Positions 1-9,442 of a DNA stretch of 64,000 bases are shown here, piece by piece. The notes under the pieces were generated by a model. It was not told the DNA's origin, searched no databases, and saw only the letters and a program-made list of their open reading frames with translations. Location of the stretch: assembly GCF_019733395.1 (NCBI RefSeq), contig NZ_JAIHOO010000001.1, positions 1,984,001 to 2,048,000 of the forward strand, written 5' to 3'. This DNA comes from Lysobacter sp. BMK333-48F3. GTDB lineage: Bacteria > Pseudomonadota > Gammaproteobacteria > Xanthomonadales > Xanthomonadaceae. Numbering within the stretch: the stretch's first letter is position 1; every line of letters starts with the position of its first letter. Position numbers and translations under genes: made by a program.

Positions 1-24
1 CTCGATCGCCACCCGTTGAGCTGA
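1..24 (+). CDS. C-terminal end of an upstream gene, possibly oleB
   Basis: The first bases can be read as the last codons of a gene entering from the left, ending LDRHPLS and a TGA at 22-24, four bases before the oleC start. In Xanthomonadaceae an alpha/beta-hydrolase gene (oleB) usually precedes oleC, so position and tight spacing fit. Only seven residues are visible and another frame also stops nearby (TGA at 17-19), so this is a weak positional inference. Confidence 0.3.
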   Translation, partial: LDRHPLS

Positions 25-28
25 GCCG

Positions 29-1699
29 ATGGCCGCCGACGTCTCCGCCGCGCAAGGCGAACGCTGCAACATCGCTTCGGCCTTGCCGGCGCTGGCCGCG
101 CAGTCGCCGGAACGCATCGCGATGCGTTGCCCCGGCACGCGCCGCGGCGACGGCCTGGCGGCCTACGACGTCGCCCTGAGCTATGGCGAGCTGGACCGGC
201 GCAGCGACGCGATCGCCGCCGGCCTGGCCGCGCGCGGCATCGTCCGCGGCACCCGCACTGCGGTGATGGTGCGGCCGTCGCCGGAGTTCTTCCTGTTGAT
301 GTTCGCGCTGTTCAAGCTCGGCGCGGTGCCGGTGCTGATCGACCCGGGCATCGACAAGCGCGCGCTGCGCCAGTGCCTGGACGAGGCCGCGCCGGAGGCC
401 TTCATCGGCATTCCGCTGGCGCACATCGCCCGGGTGGTGCTGGGCTGGGCCAAGTCGGCGCGGATCCGCATCACCACCGGCCGCTACGCCTGGCTGGCCG
501 ACGATACCCTGGCGCGGATCGAACGCGCCGGCGCCGGCGTGGCTTCGCAGTTGGCCGATACCCGCGCCGACGAAGTCGCCGCGGTGGTGTTCACCAGCGG
601 CTCGACCGGCGTGCCCAAGGGCGTGGTGTTCCGGCACCGGCATTTCGTCGCCCAGATCGAAATGATGGGCGAGGCTTTCGGCCTGATGCCCGGCGGGGTC
701 GATCTGCCGACCTTCCCGCCGTTCGCCCTGTTCGATCCGGCGTTGGGCCTGACCTCGATCATTCCCGACATGGACCCGACCCGGCCGGCCCAGGCCGACC
801 CGGTCAAGCTGCTCGATGCGATCCAGCGCTTCGGCGTCGACCAGTTGTTCGGCTCGCCGGCGTTGATGGCGGTGCTGGCGCGCCACGGCCAGCCCCTGCC
901 GGGGGTGAAGCGGGTGACCTCGGCCGGCGCGCCGGTGCCGCCGGACACGGTCGCCGCCTTGCGCGAGTTGTTGCCGCGCGATGCCCAGTTCTGGACCCCG
1001 TACGGCGCCACCGAATGCCTGCCGGTGGCGGTGATCGAAGGCCGCGAGCTGCAATCCACCCGCGCCGCCACCGAGCGCGGCGCCGGCACCTGCGTCGGCC
1101 GGCCGGTGCCGCGCAACGAGGTGCGGATCATCCGCATCGACGACGCGCCGATCGCGCAGTGGTCGGACGACTGGGTGCTGCCGGCCGGCACGGTCGGCGA
1201 AATCACCGTCGCCGGGCCGACCGCGACCGACAGCTATTTCCGCCGCGACGCCGCGACCGCGCTGGCCAAGATCCGCGAAGTCCGCGACGGCGCCGAGCGC
1301 ATCGTCCATCGCATGGGCGATGTCGGCTATCTCGACCAAGAAGGGCGGTTGTGGTTCTGCGGGCGCAAGACCCATCGGGTCGAGACCGCGCAGGGCCCGC
1401 TGTACACCGAGCAGGTCGAGCCGGTGTTCAACACCCATCCCAAGGTGCGTCGCACCGCCTTGGTCGGCACCGGCGCGTTCGGCGCGCAGCAGCCATTGCT
1501 GTGGGTGGAACTGCACGATCCGCGCACGCCGGCGGCCCAGCGCGAACGCATCGTCGAGGAGCTGCGCGCGATCGGCGCGCAGTTCGCGCACACCGCCGGG
1601 ATCGAGCGGATCCGTTTCCACCCCGGGTTTCCGGTCGATATCCGTCACAACGCCAAGATCGGCCGCGAGAAGCTCGCAGTGCAGGCGGCGCAGGGCTGA
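29..1699 (+). CDS. oleC: OleC, AMP-dependent beta-lactone synthetase of olefin biosynthesis
   Basis: A 556-residue member of the acyl-CoA synthetase/ligase (ANL) superfamily. The P-loop-like signature FTSGSTGVPKG lies at about residues 188-198, and the adenylate-binding YGATE motif follows near 327. In characterised Xanthomonas and Stenotrophomonas relatives OleC turns 2-alkyl-3-hydroxy fatty acids into beta-lactones, which OleB decarboxylates to long-chain cis-olefins. The OleC identity rests on the downstream oleD-type reductase. The ATG at 29 follows closely on the stop of the preceding gene, suggesting an operon. A general fatty-acyl-CoA ligase is the alternative, but the ole context makes this call strong. 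Confidence 0.88.
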   Translation: MAADVSAAQGERCNIASALPALAAQSPERIAMRCPGTRRGDGLAAYDVALSYGELDRRSDAIAAGLAARGIVRGTRTAVMVRPSPEFFLLMFALFKLGAVPVLIDPGIDKRALRQCLDEAAPEAFIGIPLAHIARVVLGWAKSARIRITTGRYAWLADDTLARIERAGAGVASQLADTRADEVAAVVFTSGSTGVPKGVVFRHRHFVAQIEMMGEAFGLMPGGVDLPTFPPFALFDPALGLTSIIPDMDPTRPAQADPVKLLDAIQRFGVDQLFGSPALMAVLARHGQPLPGVKRVTSAGAPVPPDTVAALRELLPRDAQFWTPYGATECLPVAVIEGRELQSTRAATERGAGTCVGRPVPRNEVRIIRIDDAPIAQWSDDWVLPAGTVGEITVAGPTATDSYFRRDAATALAKIREVRDGAERIVHRMGDVGYLDQEGRLWFCGRKTHRVETAQGPLYTEQVEPVFNTHPKVRRTALVGTGAFGAQQPLLWVELHDPRTPAAQRERIVEELRAIGAQFAHTAGIERIRFHPGFPVDIRHNAKIGREKLAVQAAQG

Positions 1700-1771
1700 G
1701 GGTGGGGCTGCGTCGAAACGACGCAGGGGCGGTGGAGCGAGGCAAGGGCAAAGCAAGAGCAAAGCAAGAGC

Positions 1772-1806
1772 AAATCCCCCCTGGCCCCCCTCAACAAAGG
1801 GGGGAA
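1772..1806 (+). repeat. C6/G6 hairpin repeat, copy 1 (slightly degenerate)
   Basis: The element opens AAATCCCCCC, followed by a second C6 block and a matching G6 block, so it can fold as a hairpin. The loop side is TCAACAAA rather than the TTTTTCAAA of other copies. A CAAGAG/CAAAG-rich tract (1741-1771) runs straight into it. The same element occurs at 5543, 28300, 28380 and 44164. Confidence 0.85.
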
Positions 1807-1900
1807 CCCGGTAGGCGGGGGCGATAGGGCTCGGGCGACACGACAGCGGCTTTTCAGCGACGCGGCAGCGATTTGCAGCCACGCAGCAGCGGTTTTGCTG

Positions 1901-1955
1901 TTGCCCCCTTTGACAAAGGGGGCGAACGGCCGCGCAGCGGACGTGGGGGATTTGC
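1901..1955 (-). repeat. C5/G5 hairpin repeat, inverted copy with internal insertion
   Basis: On the minus strand this reads AAATCCCCC, about 22 bases of unrelated GC-rich sequence, then a CCCCCTTT-GTC-AAAGGGGG hairpin. It is the same family as the copy at 1772, in opposite orientation and carrying an insert. It lies in the 425-bp gap between oleC and oleD. Confidence 0.75.
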
Positions 1956-2022
1956 TGTTGCCGTTGCCGTTGCCGCAGCCGCAGCCGCAACCGCAACCGC
2001 AACCGCAGCCGCAGCCACAGCC
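1955..2022. repeat. Hexanucleotide CCGTTG/CCGCAG/CCGCAA tract
   Basis: A run of about eleven degenerate 6-bp units (TGCCGT, then CCGCAG and CCGCAA variants) fills the space between the hairpin repeat and the oleD leader. It is the complement-type partner of the GGCAAC/CAGCAA tracts at 5503 and 21031. Such tracts are prone to slippage. The rest of the 1700-2124 gap holds no convincing gene, but a TATCAT (2070-2075) with GTGCCA 16 bp upstream is a possible oleD promoter. Confidence 0.8.
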
Positions 2023-2124
2023 GCGCAGCGTCCACGCCGCCGCCGGGTGCCAAGCCCGCGCACGCGGCCTATCATGCGCAAGTCCTTCCGCAGCCGTGCT
2101 GCGCTTTCACGGAACGTTTCGACG

Positions 2125-3132
2125 ATGAAGATCCTGGTCACCGGCGGCGGCGGTTTTCTCGGCCAGGCCCTGTGCCGCGGCCTGGTCGCGCGCGGCCACG
2201 AGGTGGTCAGCTTCAACCGCGGCCGCTACCCGGCGCTGGACGCGCTCGGCGTGACCCAGCTGCAGGGCGACCTGGCCGATCGCGAGGCGGTGATCGCGGC
2301 CGCGCGCGGTTGCCAGGCGGTGTTCCACAACGCCGCCAAGGCCGGCGCCTGGGGCAGCTACCTGAGCTATCACCAGGCCAACGTGGTCGGCACCCAGAAC
2401 GTGATCGACGCCTGCCGCGCGCACGGCATCGACCGGTTGGTCTACACCTCCACGCCCAGCGTGACCCACCGCGCGACCCATCCGGTCGAAGGCGGCACCG
2501 CCGAGACCGTGCCCTACGGCGAGGGCTTCAAGGCGGCGTATGCGACCACCAAGACCATCGCCGAGAAAGCGGTGCTGGCCGCCAACGGCCCCGACCTGGC
2601 CACCGTGGCGTTGCGTCCGCGCCTGATCTGGGGCGTCGGCGACAACCAGCTGCTGCCGCGCCTGGTCGAGCGCGCGCGCCAGGGCCGGCTGCGCTTCGTC
2701 GGCGGCGGCCACAACCGCATGGACACCACCTACATCGACAACGCCGCGCAGGCGCATTTCGACGCCTTCGACCACCTCGCCCCCGGCGCGGCCTGCGCCG
2801 GCAAGGCCTATTTCATCAGCAACGGCGATCCGCGCACGGTGCGCGAGACGGTCAACGGCCTGCTCGGCGCGGTCGGCGCGCCGCAGGTCGACAAGACCCT
2901 GCCGTTCCGCGCCGCCTATGCGATCGGCGCGGTCTGCGAAGCGCTATGGACGGTGCTGCCGCTGAAAGGCGAGCCGCCGATGACCCGGTTCCTGGCCGAG
3001 CAGCTGTCGACCGTGCACTGGTACGACATGGGCCCGGCACGGCGCGATTTCGGCTACGTGCCCCAGGTCGGCTTCGAAGAGGGCCTGGCGCGGGTGCGTG
3101 CGCACCATTTGGCGGCTTCGGGCCGGCCCTGA
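2125..3132 (+). CDS. oleD: OleD, NAD(P)-dependent 2-alkyl-3-ketoacid reductase (SDR family)
   Basis: A 335-residue extended short-chain dehydrogenase. The Rossmann motif GGGGFLG sits at the N-terminus, and the catalytic YxxxK appears as YATTK near residue 140, after a serine-rich YTSTPSV strand. In the Ole pathway OleD reduces the OleA beta-keto acid to the beta-hydroxy acid used by OleC. The frame is open well upstream through the repeat tract, but homology begins at the ATG at 2125 ([11 protein letters not shown]), so I chose that start. No strong Shine-Dalgarno is visible. It is separated from oleC by 425 bp of repeats, so it may be partly uncoupled from that gene. Confidence 0.88.
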   Translation: MKILVTGGGGFLGQALCRGLVARGHEVVSFNRGRYPALDALGVTQLQGDLADREAVIAAARGCQAVFHNAAKAGAWGSYLSYHQANVVGTQNVIDACRAHGIDRLVYTSTPSVTHRATHPVEGGTAETVPYGEGFKAAYATTKTIAEKAVLAANGPDLATVALRPRLIWGVGDNQLLPRLVERARQGRLRFVGGGHNRMDTTYIDNAAQAHFDAFDHLAPGAACAGKAYFISNGDPRTVRETVNGLLGAVGAPQVDKTLPFRAAYAIGAVCEALWTVLPLKGEPPMTRFLAEQLSTVHWYDMGPARRDFGYVPQVGFEEGLARVRAHHLAASGRP

Positions 3133-3154
3133 CGGCCGCTTCGGGCGACCCGGC

Positions 3155-3160
3155 TAGAAT
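3155..3160 (+). promoter_or_regulatory. -10 element placing the ubiJ transcript start at or near its ATG
   Basis: A TAGAAT hexamer (5 of 6 to TATAAT) ends seven bases before the ubiJ ATG at 3167 and no Shine-Dalgarno lies between. This geometry predicts a leaderless or near-leaderless mRNA. No good -35 is visible, so this is suggestive only. Confidence 0.4.
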
Positions 3161-3166
3161 GAGCGC

Positions 3167-3826
3167 ATGACCGACTCCGCCTCGCCCCTGGATGCGCTCA
3201 AGCCCCTGGCCGGGCGCGCCCTCGAAGCCGCGCTGAACCGCGCGCTGGCGCTCGACCCCGATACCCGCGACGGCCTGCGCGCGCTCGACGGCCGCAGCAT
3301 CGCCCTGCACCTGGCCTCGCCGCCGCTGGCGATGCGGATCCTGGTCGCCGGCGACCGGCTCGAAGTCGGCCCGGTACGCAGCAGCGACGAGCCCGATCTG
3401 GCGGTGCGCAGCACCCTCGGCGCGATCCTGTCGCAGCTGCCCAACCTGCTCGGCGCGGCGCGCAACGAGCGCGCGGCGCCGGTCGGCCAGTTGCGCATCG
3501 AGGGCGACGCCGACCTGGCGCGGCGCCTGCAGCGGCTGGCCGAGCGCTTCGATCCGGACTGGCGCCAGCCCTTCGCCGCCGCGTTCGGCGAGGTGCTCGG
3601 GGTGCAGATCGCCGACACCATCGCCGCGGCCTTGCGCCACGCTCGCGGCGCCGCCGGCGCGCTGGCCGGCAACCTCGCCGAGTACGTGACCGAGGAATCG
3701 CGCGACGTGGTGCCGCGCGACGAACTCAACGCCTTCCACGACGACGTCGACGCGGTGCGCGACGACGTCGAGCGCTTGGCCGCGCGCGTGGCGCGCCTGC
3801 GCGAACGCGCCGGGCGGGGCGCATGA
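3167..3826 (+). CDS. ubiJ: UbiJ, ubiquinone biosynthesis accessory protein (SCP2-like)
   Basis: A 219-residue cytoplasmic protein. The N-terminal half (about 10-120) resembles the SCP2 lipid-binding fold; the C-terminal tail (about 185-215) is an Asp/Arg-rich helix likely to form a coiled coil. In E. coli UbiJ organises the soluble Ubi complex with UbiK and binds polyprenyl intermediates. The gene overlaps ubiB by four bases (ATGA), so the two are translationally coupled. That overlap and the conserved ubiJ-ubiB pairing support the name; sequence conservation alone in this family is low. Confidence 0.85.
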   Translation: MTDSASPLDALKPLAGRALEAALNRALALDPDTRDGLRALDGRSIALHLASPPLAMRILVAGDRLEVGPVRSSDEPDLAVRSTLGAILSQLPNLLGAARNERAAPVGQLRIEGDADLARRLQRLAERFDPDWRQPFAAAFGEVLGVQIADTIAAALRHARGAAGALAGNLAEYVTEESRDVVPRDELNAFHDDVDAVRDDVERLAARVARLRERAGRGA

Positions 3827-5493
3827 GGTCGGCCGCCCGCGCCTGGCGGATCGGCCGCGTGCTGCTGCGCTATCGTCTCGATGCGCTGCTCGACGACACC
3901 CCGTTCGAGCGCTGGCTGAAGCTGGCGCGGCCGTTCGTGCCGCGCGCCTCGGCCGAGGTCGCGGCGATGTCGCGCGGCGCGCGCCTGCGCCTGGCGCTGC
4001 AGGAGCTGGGGCCGATCTTCGTCAAGTTCGGCCAGATCCTCTCCACCCGCCGCGACCTGGTGCCGCCGGACATCGCGATCGAGCTGGCCCTGCTGCAGGA
4101 CCGGGTCGCGCCGTTCGACGGCGAGACCGCGCGCAAGATCGTCGAGGCCGCGCTGGAGCGGCGCATCGACGAGGCCTTCGATTCCTTCGAGATCGAGCCG
4201 CTGGCTTCGGCCTCGATCGCCCAGGTCCATGCCGCACGCCTGCACGGCGGGCGCGAGGTGGTGGTCAAGGTGCTGCGCCCCGACATCGAGGGCAAGATCG
4301 CCGGCGACATCGCCCTGCTCAAGGCGCTGGCCGCGCTGGTCGAGCGCGCCCATCCCAAGGCCGACAAGATCCGCCCGCGCGCGGTGGTGGCCGAGATCGA
4401 AAGCACCCTCGCCGCCGAGCTGGACCTGCAGCGCGAGGGCGCCAACGCCAGCGTGCTGCGCCGGTTCTGGGCCGACAGCGACGACATGTACGTGCCCGAG
4501 GTGATCTGGTCGCACACCAGCGAGCGCGCGCTGACCCTGGAGCGGGTGTACGGCATTCCTTCCGACGACATCGCCGCGCTCGACGCCGCCGGCATCGACC
4601 GCCGCGCCCTCGCCGCCAAGGGCGTGCGGGTGTTCTACACCCAGGTGTTCCGCGACAATTTCTTCCACGCCGACGCGCACGCCGGCAACATCTGGGTCGA
4701 CAGCGATCCTTCGCGGCGCAGCAATCCGCGCTTCATCGCCCTGGACTTCGGCATCATGGGCCAGTTGTCGGACGAGGATCAGTACTACCTCGCCGAGAAC
4801 TTCATGGCGATCTTCAACCGCGACTACCGGCGCATCGCCGAGCTGCACGTGCAGGCCGGCTGGATCCCGGCGCACATGCGCATCGACGAGCTCGAGGCGG
4901 CCACGCGCGCGGTGTGCGAGCCGTACTTCACCCGGCCGCTGAGCGAGATCTCGCTGGCCGAGGTGCTGGTCAAGCTGTTCCGCACCGCGCAGCGCTACGA
5001 GCTGACCTTGCAGCCGCAGCTGATCCTGCTGCAGAAGACCTTGCTCAACATCGAAGGCGTCGGCCGCCTGCTCGATCCCAAGCTCGACATCTGGGCGGTG
5101 GCGCGGCCGGTGCTGCAGCGCATCCTGCTGGACCGCTACAGCCCGCAACGGCTGGCCGGCGAGTTCCGCAAGCGCCTGCCCGAGCTGGTGACGCGCGCGC
5201 CGGAGATGCCGCGGCTGCTGCATGCCTGGCTGAGCCAGCAGGTGTTGGGCCAGCACGAGCTGAAGATGCGTTCGCAGGACATCACCGACCTCAACCGCAG
5301 CATCCAGGACGCGGTGCGGCGCACGGTTGCGGCGATCCTCGGCACCGGCCTGCTGATCGTGGCGGCGGTGCTGTACGGGATGGAATCGGGCGGACCGCGC
5401 TTCTGGTCGATCCCGGCGTCGTCGTGGATCGCCGGGCTCGGCGGTCTGTGGGCCTTGCTGGCGGCGTGGCCGCGGCGGCCGCGCAGCGGCTAG
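3823..5493 (+). CDS. ubiB: UbiB, atypical protein kinase-like ATPase of ubiquinone biosynthesis
   Basis: A 556-residue ABC1/ADCK-family protein. Visible motifs are KFGQ at 68-71, the Ala-rich loop [12 protein letters not shown] at about 127-138 that replaces the kinase glycine loop, the VVVK lysine near 149, the catalytic DAHAGN loop and a DFG. Two hydrophobic C-terminal segments (about 505-525 and 533-550) would anchor it in the inner membrane, as known for UbiB. It is thought to help extract or move hydrophobic quinone precursors. It follows ubiJ with an ATGA overlap. Its end is followed by the repeat-filled gap 5494-5732. Confidence 0.95.
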   Translation: MRSAARAWRIGRVLLRYRLDALLDDTPFERWLKLARPFVPRASAEVAAMSRGARLRLALQELGPIFVKFGQILSTRRDLVPPDIAIELALLQDRVAPFDGETARKIVEAALERRIDEAFDSFEIEPLASASIAQVHAARLHGGREVVVKVLRPDIEGKIAGDIALLKALAALVERAHPKADKIRPRAVVAEIESTLAAELDLQREGANASVLRRFWADSDDMYVPEVIWSHTSERALTLERVYGIPSDDIAALDAAGIDRRALAAKGVRVFYTQVFRDNFFHADAHAGNIWVDSDPSRRSNPRFIALDFGIMGQLSDEDQYYLAENFMAIFNRDYRRIAELHVQAGWIPAHMRIDELEAATRAVCEPYFTRPLSEISLAEVLVKLFRTAQRYELTLQPQLILLQKTLLNIEGVGRLLDPKLDIWAVARPVLQRILLDRYSPQRLAGEFRKRLPELVTRAPEMPRLLHAWLSQQVLGQHELKMRSQDITDLNRSIQDAVRRTVAAILGTGLLIVAAVLYGMESGGPRFWSIPASSWIAGLGGLWALLAAWPRRPRSG

Positions 5494-5502
5494 GGCGCGG
5501 GG

Positions 5503-5544
5503 CGGCAACGGCAACGGCGACAGCAACAGCAACAGCAACAGCAA
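5503..5544. repeat. Hexanucleotide GGCAAC/CAGCAA tract
   Basis: About seven 6-bp units, first GGCAAC-like then CAGCAA, lead directly into the hairpin repeat at 5543. Confidence 0.85.
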
Positions 5545-5578
5545 ATCCCCCCTGGCCCCCCTTTTTCAAAGGGGGGAA
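5543..5578 (+). repeat. C6T3/A3G6 hairpin repeat, copy 2
   Basis: AAATCCCCCC, TGG, then CCCCCCTTT-TTC-AAAGGGGGG and AAC. The nine-base perfect stem is identical to the copies at 28300 and 44164. It sits just after ubiB and could act as an mRNA 3'-end stabiliser. Confidence 0.9.
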
Positions 5579-5609
5579 CAGCAAGAGCGAGGCGAACGGT
5601 ACTTGTGGG

Positions 5610-5632
5610 GTAGGAGCGGCGCGAGCCGCGAA
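5610..5632 (+). repeat. GTAG-bounded REP-like palindrome
   Basis: GTAGGAGCGGCGCGAGCCGCG: a GTAG head followed by a GCGGC/GCCGC hairpin. It is the same family as the array at 20432 and lies in the ubiB/M16 peptidase convergent gap. Confidence 0.75.
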
Positions 5633-5732
5633 CGCGAGCCCGCACCTGGCGGCGCGAACGGCCGGAGGCAGCGGCTGGCCCGCTGCCCCTCCTCTGCGAA
5701 GGGGCAGCGAAGCAGGGGCTAGCTGCCGCCGC

Positions 5733-8585
5733 TTACTTGCCGCCGCCGGCGCTGCCGGACCCGGCGGCCGGCGCGGCGACCGGTTTCGCGGCCGGCTTGC
5801 CGTCCGCCTTGGCTGCGGCGGCGAAATCGCCCGCCAGATAAACGCTGAGCTGCTCGGGCTTGAGGTGCTTGCGGATCGCCGCGTTGACCCGGTCGACGCT
5901 CAGCGCCTTCAGCGCGGCGTCGAAGTCGGCCGAGAACTGCATGGTGCGGCCGTAGAACAGGTTGCTGGCCAGGCCGGCGGCGATCGCGGCGTCGGAGGCG
6001 CGGGCCTGTTCGCGTTGGGTCAGCAGGCCGGACACCGCGTCGCGCAGTTCCTCGGCCTGGACGCCGTCGCGGACCAGGCGGCCGACTTCCTCGCGCATCG
6101 CCCGTTCGACCCGCTCCAGGTTCTCCGGCGCGGCGATCGCTTCCACCGACCAGTTGCCGGCGTCGTCGCGGCCGTCGCGGCTGGCGTCGGCGTCGATGTC
6201 GCTGCCGACGCCGTAGCTGAGGCCGTCGCGTTGGCGGATGCGGTCGGCCAGGCGCGATTTGATCGCGCCGCCGCCGAGGATGTAGTTGGCCGCGACCAGC
6301 GCCGGGTAGTCGGCGTCGGTGTCCTTGAGCGACAGGTTGGCGCGCGCCAGCAGCACGCCGTTGGGCTTGTCCGGGGTCTCGAAGCGGCGCTGTTCGGCGG
6401 CCACCGCGGTGTAGCCGGTGGCGATCGGCGCGAACGCCACCGGCGCGCGCCAGTCGCCGAACAGGCTCCGCAGCTGTTGCTTGAGCGCGGCCGGGTCGAA
6501 ATCGCCGACCACGCTGATCTGGCCCTCGCTGCTGCCGTAGAAGTCGCGATGGAAGGCGCGCACGTCGGCCAGCTTCAGCGTCTTCAGCGCCGCCAGCGAT
6601 TCGTCCAGGCTCAGCGCGCGCAGCGGGTGGCCGACCGGCCAGGGATCGAAGTGCTTGGCCATGGCCAGGCCGGCGATGCTGCCGGGCTCCTGGCGCGAGG
6701 CCTCCAGGCCGGTGATCGCCTGCAGCCGGTACTGCTCGAACTCGGCGTCCGGGTAGGTCGGCGTACGCAGCACCTGCGCCGCCAGGGCCAGCGCGTCGGC
6801 GAGCTGTTCGCGGCGCGTGCTCAGGTCGATGCGCGCCGACTGCAGGCTGCCGCCGACCCGCGCGGCGGTCTTGAGCGCGTCGAAGCGCTGGTCGATCTGT
6901 TCGCGGCTCAGGCCTTGCGCGCCGCGCATCATCAAGGCGCCGGCGACGCTGCCGGCGACCTCGCGCCCCTTCAGCGCCTCGACACTGCCGAAATTGAACG
7001 ACGCGGTGACGCTGACCGTGCCGCCGCGGGTCTTCTTCGGCAGCAGGGCGAGCTTCAGCGAGCGCCCGTCGCCGGTGTCGACGACCACGGTTTCGGTGCG
7101 CGCCTGGATGTTGGCCGGCGTCGGTTCGAAATGTTCGCCGGCCGCGACCGCGGCCTGGCCGGTGTAGTCCTTCAACAAGGCCGCGGCGTCCGGCGCGGCC
7201 GGAATCTGCACGCGTTGCGCGCTCTGTGTGGGGACGAAGCGGCCGAAGGTGCGGTTGTCGGCGATCAGGTACTGGCGCGCGACCCGGTTGACGTCCTGCG
7301 CGGTGACTTTCTGCAAGGCGTCGCGCTCGTGGAAATACAGGCGCCAGTCGCCGTTGGCGACGGCGTCGGTCAGGCCGATCGCGACCGTGGACACGTTGGT
7401 GGAAGCCATCTCGTAGGCGTTGCGCATGCGCTGCTGCGCGGCTTCGACTTCGGCCGCGCTGACCGGCTGGCGCGCGATCTGTTCGATCTGCTCGAGCAGC
7501 GCCTGGCGGGCCTTGGCTTCGTCGCCGTCCTTGGGCAGCGCCGCGGTCGCGCTGAACAAGCCCGGGTCGCGCATGGTGTCGGCGCCGCCGCCGGCGCTGG
7601 CGGCCAGGCCGGTCTCGACCAGGGCCTTGTGCAGGCGGCCGCCCGGCACGTGGCCGAGCACGTCGCCGAGCACCGACAGCGCGGCGGTGTCGGCGTGGGT
7701 CGCGGCGGGGATGTGGTAAGCGGCCATCAGCAAGCGGATGTCGCCGACCCGGCGCACGGTGACCTCGCGTTCGCCGTCCTGGGCCGGCTCGACGGTATAG
7801 AACGGCCGCATCGGTTCGGCCGGACGCGGAATCGGCCCGAAGCGGCGGGCGATCGTCGCCAGCGCGGCGGCCGGATCGAAACGCCCGGCCAGCACCAGGG
7901 TGGCGTTGTCGGGACGGTACCAGGCGCGGTAGTAGGCCTGCAGGCGCTCGATCGGCACGCCTTCGACGTCGCTGCGCGCGCCGATGGTGCTGTTGCCGTA
8001 GTGGTGCCACAGGTAGGCGGTGGAACGCACCCGTTCGTACAGGGCCGCCGCCGGGCTGTTCTCGCGGCTTTCCATTTCGTTGCGGACCACGGTCATCTCG
8101 CTGTCGAGGTCCTTGCGGGCGATGTCGGAATGGACCATGCGGTCGGCTTCCAGGCCCAGCAGCCAGTCCAGGTTGGCGTCGTTGGCGGGGAAGCTGGCGA
8201 AGTAGTTGGTGCGGTCGAGCCAGGTCTCGGCGTTGAAGCCGATGCCGCGCTTCTTCATCTCGCCGGGGATGTCGCGATGGCTCGGCGTGCCCTTGAACAG
8301 CAGGTGTTCGAGCAGATGCGCCATGCCGGTTTCGCCGTAGTTCTCCTGCAGCGAACCGACCCGATAGATCAGGTTGGTGGTCACCGTCGGCTGGGTCGCG
8401 TCGGGGAACAGCAGCACGCGCAGGCCGTTGCCGAGCCGGTACTCGCAGATGCCCTCGACGCAGGGCCCGGGCTGGACGCCGGCGGGCAGCGGCGCCGGCG
8501 CGGCCGCGGCGGGACCGAAGGCGCAGGCCAGGGCCAGGGCGGCGGCGAGCAGGGCGGGGCGGGGCGAGGGCAAGAACGACGTCAT
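5733..8585 (-). CDS. Exported M16-family zinc metallopeptidase (two-domain, pitrilysin/PqqL type)
   Basis: A 950-residue protein. The N-terminus (MTSFLPSPRPALL, then an Ala-rich stretch to about 30) is a signal peptide, so it should work in the periplasm or outer envelope. The inverted zinc motif HLLEH is at 90-94, with a downstream acidic RNEME segment near 170 supplying the third ligand. The C-terminal half is a second, catalytically inactive M16 repeat. The length fits the 900-960-residue class of Xanthomonadaceae exported M16 peptidases. I chose the ATG at 8585 because AGGAAG lies about 6 bases upstream; the frame is open 36 codons further, without a signal sequence. The tail is Ala/Gly/Ser-rich. 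Confidence 0.92.
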   Translation of the reverse strand: MTSFLPSPRPALLAAALALACAFGPAAAAPAPLPAGVQPGPCVEGICEYRLGNGLRVLLFPDATQPTVTTNLIYRVGSLQENYGETGMAHLLEHLLFKGTPSHRDIPGEMKKRGIGFNAETWLDRTNYFASFPANDANLDWLLGLEADRMVHSDIARKDLDSEMTVVRNEMESRENSPAAALYERVRSTAYLWHHYGNSTIGARSDVEGVPIERLQAYYRAWYRPDNATLVLAGRFDPAAALATIARRFGPIPRPAEPMRPFYTVEPAQDGEREVTVRRVGDIRLLMAAYHIPAATHADTAALSVLGDVLGHVPGGRLHKALVETGLAASAGGGADTMRDPGLFSATAALPKDGDEAKARQALLEQIEQIARQPVSAAEVEAAQQRMRNAYEMASTNVSTVAIGLTDAVANGDWRLYFHERDALQKVTAQDVNRVARQYLIADNRTFGRFVPTQSAQRVQIPAAPDAAALLKDYTGQAAVAAGEHFEPTPANIQARTETVVVDTGDGRSLKLALLPKKTRGGTVSVTASFNFGSVEALKGREVAGSVAGALMMRGAQGLSREQIDQRFDALKTAARVGGSLQSARIDLSTRREQLADALALAAQVLRTPTYPDAEFEQYRLQAITGLEASRQEPGSIAGLAMAKHFDPWPVGHPLRALSLDESLAALKTLKLADVRAFHRDFYGSSEGQISVVGDFDPAALKQQLRSLFGDWRAPVAFAPIATGYTAVAAEQRRFETPDKPNGVLLARANLSLKDTDADYPALVAANYILGGGAIKSRLADRIRQRDGLSYGVGSDIDADASRDGRDDAGNWSVEAIAAPENLERVERAMREEVGRLVRDGVQAEELRDAVSGLLTQREQARASDAAIAAGLASNLFYGRTMQFSADFDAALKALSVDRVNAAIRKHLKPEQLSVYLAGDFAAAAKADGKPAAKPVAAPAAGSGSAGGGK

Positions 8586-8676
8586 GGATGCTTCCTGTGA
8601 ACGGCGCCGGGCTGGGAGCGCCCGGCGCAATAGACGAAAATGGCCGCCGGACACTTCAGCTGCGATGCCCGGCCGC

Positions 8677-9426
8677 ATGAACGATGCAATCAACTGTAAA
8701 CCTCAGGCTCCCGTCGACGCCGGTGGCACATTGCCGGTGCTGTACATCGACGAGGTCCTGGCGGTTATCGACAAGCCGGCGGGGCTGATGGTTCACGACA
8801 GCGCGCTGGCGCGCGGCGAGACCGACTTCGTCGCCGACCGGCTGCGCGAGCAGTTCGGCCGGCCGATCTTCCTGGTCCACCGCCTCGACCGCGCCACCAG
8901 CGGCTGCCTGTTGCTGGCGTTCGAGCGCGAGGCGGCCTCGGCGCTGGGCAAGGTGCTGATGTCGCGCGAGGTCGAAAAGGACTATCTGGCGGTGTGCCGC
9001 GGCTGGCCGGGCGAGGAGGCGTTCGAGGTCGACCACGACCTCGACGGCGGCCCCGGCAAGCCGCTCAAGAAGCCGGCCCAGACCCGCTTCCAGGTGCTGG
9101 CGCGGACCGAGCTCGCGCTGCCTTCGGCGGGGTTTGCGACCTCGCGCTACGCCCTGTTGCGGGCGCAGCCGCTGACCGGGCGCTTCCGCCAGATCCGCCG
9201 CCACCTCAAGCACCTCTCGCATCACCTGATCGGCGACACCAGCCACGGCGACGGCCGCCACAACCGCCAGTTCCGCATGCTCGGCATCCATCGCATGCTG
9301 CTGCACGCGCAGCGGCTGGCGTTCGCCCATCCGCTGGACGGGCGCCGAATCGTGGCGTCGGCGCCGGTCGACGCCGAGTTCGCCAAGGCGCTGGCGCTGT
9401 TCGGCCTGGACGCGCCGCCGGAGTGA
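8677..9426 (+). CDS. truC: TruC, tRNA pseudouridine(65) synthase
   Basis: A 249-residue RsuA/RluA-family pseudouridine synthase. The catalytic aspartate is in HRLDRATSG, and the TGRFRQIRRHLKHLSHHLIGD segment matches TruC strongly. Such enzymes isomerise U65 in certain tRNAs. The ATG at 8677 gives MNDAINCK; an in-frame ATG at 8665 would add four residues and neither has a clear Shine-Dalgarno. The frame is open far upstream but that part lies antisense to the M16 peptidase. It converges with the next gene, leaving only 16 bp. Confidence 0.88.
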   Translation: MNDAINCKPQAPVDAGGTLPVLYIDEVLAVIDKPAGLMVHDSALARGETDFVADRLREQFGRPIFLVHRLDRATSGCLLLAFEREAASALGKVLMSREVEKDYLAVCRGWPGEEAFEVDHDLDGGPGKPLKKPAQTRFQVLARTELALPSAGFATSRYALLRAQPLTGRFRQIRRHLKHLSHHLIGDTSHGDGRHNRQFRMLGIHRMLLHAQRLAFAHPLDGRRIVASAPVDAEFAKALALFGLDAPPE

Positions 9427-9442
9427 GCGCGGCGACGCGCGC

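Noticed and set aside
4914..8600. Very long open frame on the plus strand opposite the M16 peptidase (over 1,200 codons)
   Set aside because: It is antisense to a clear peptidase and has no family features. Long shadow frames are expected in high-GC DNA with biased third codon positions.
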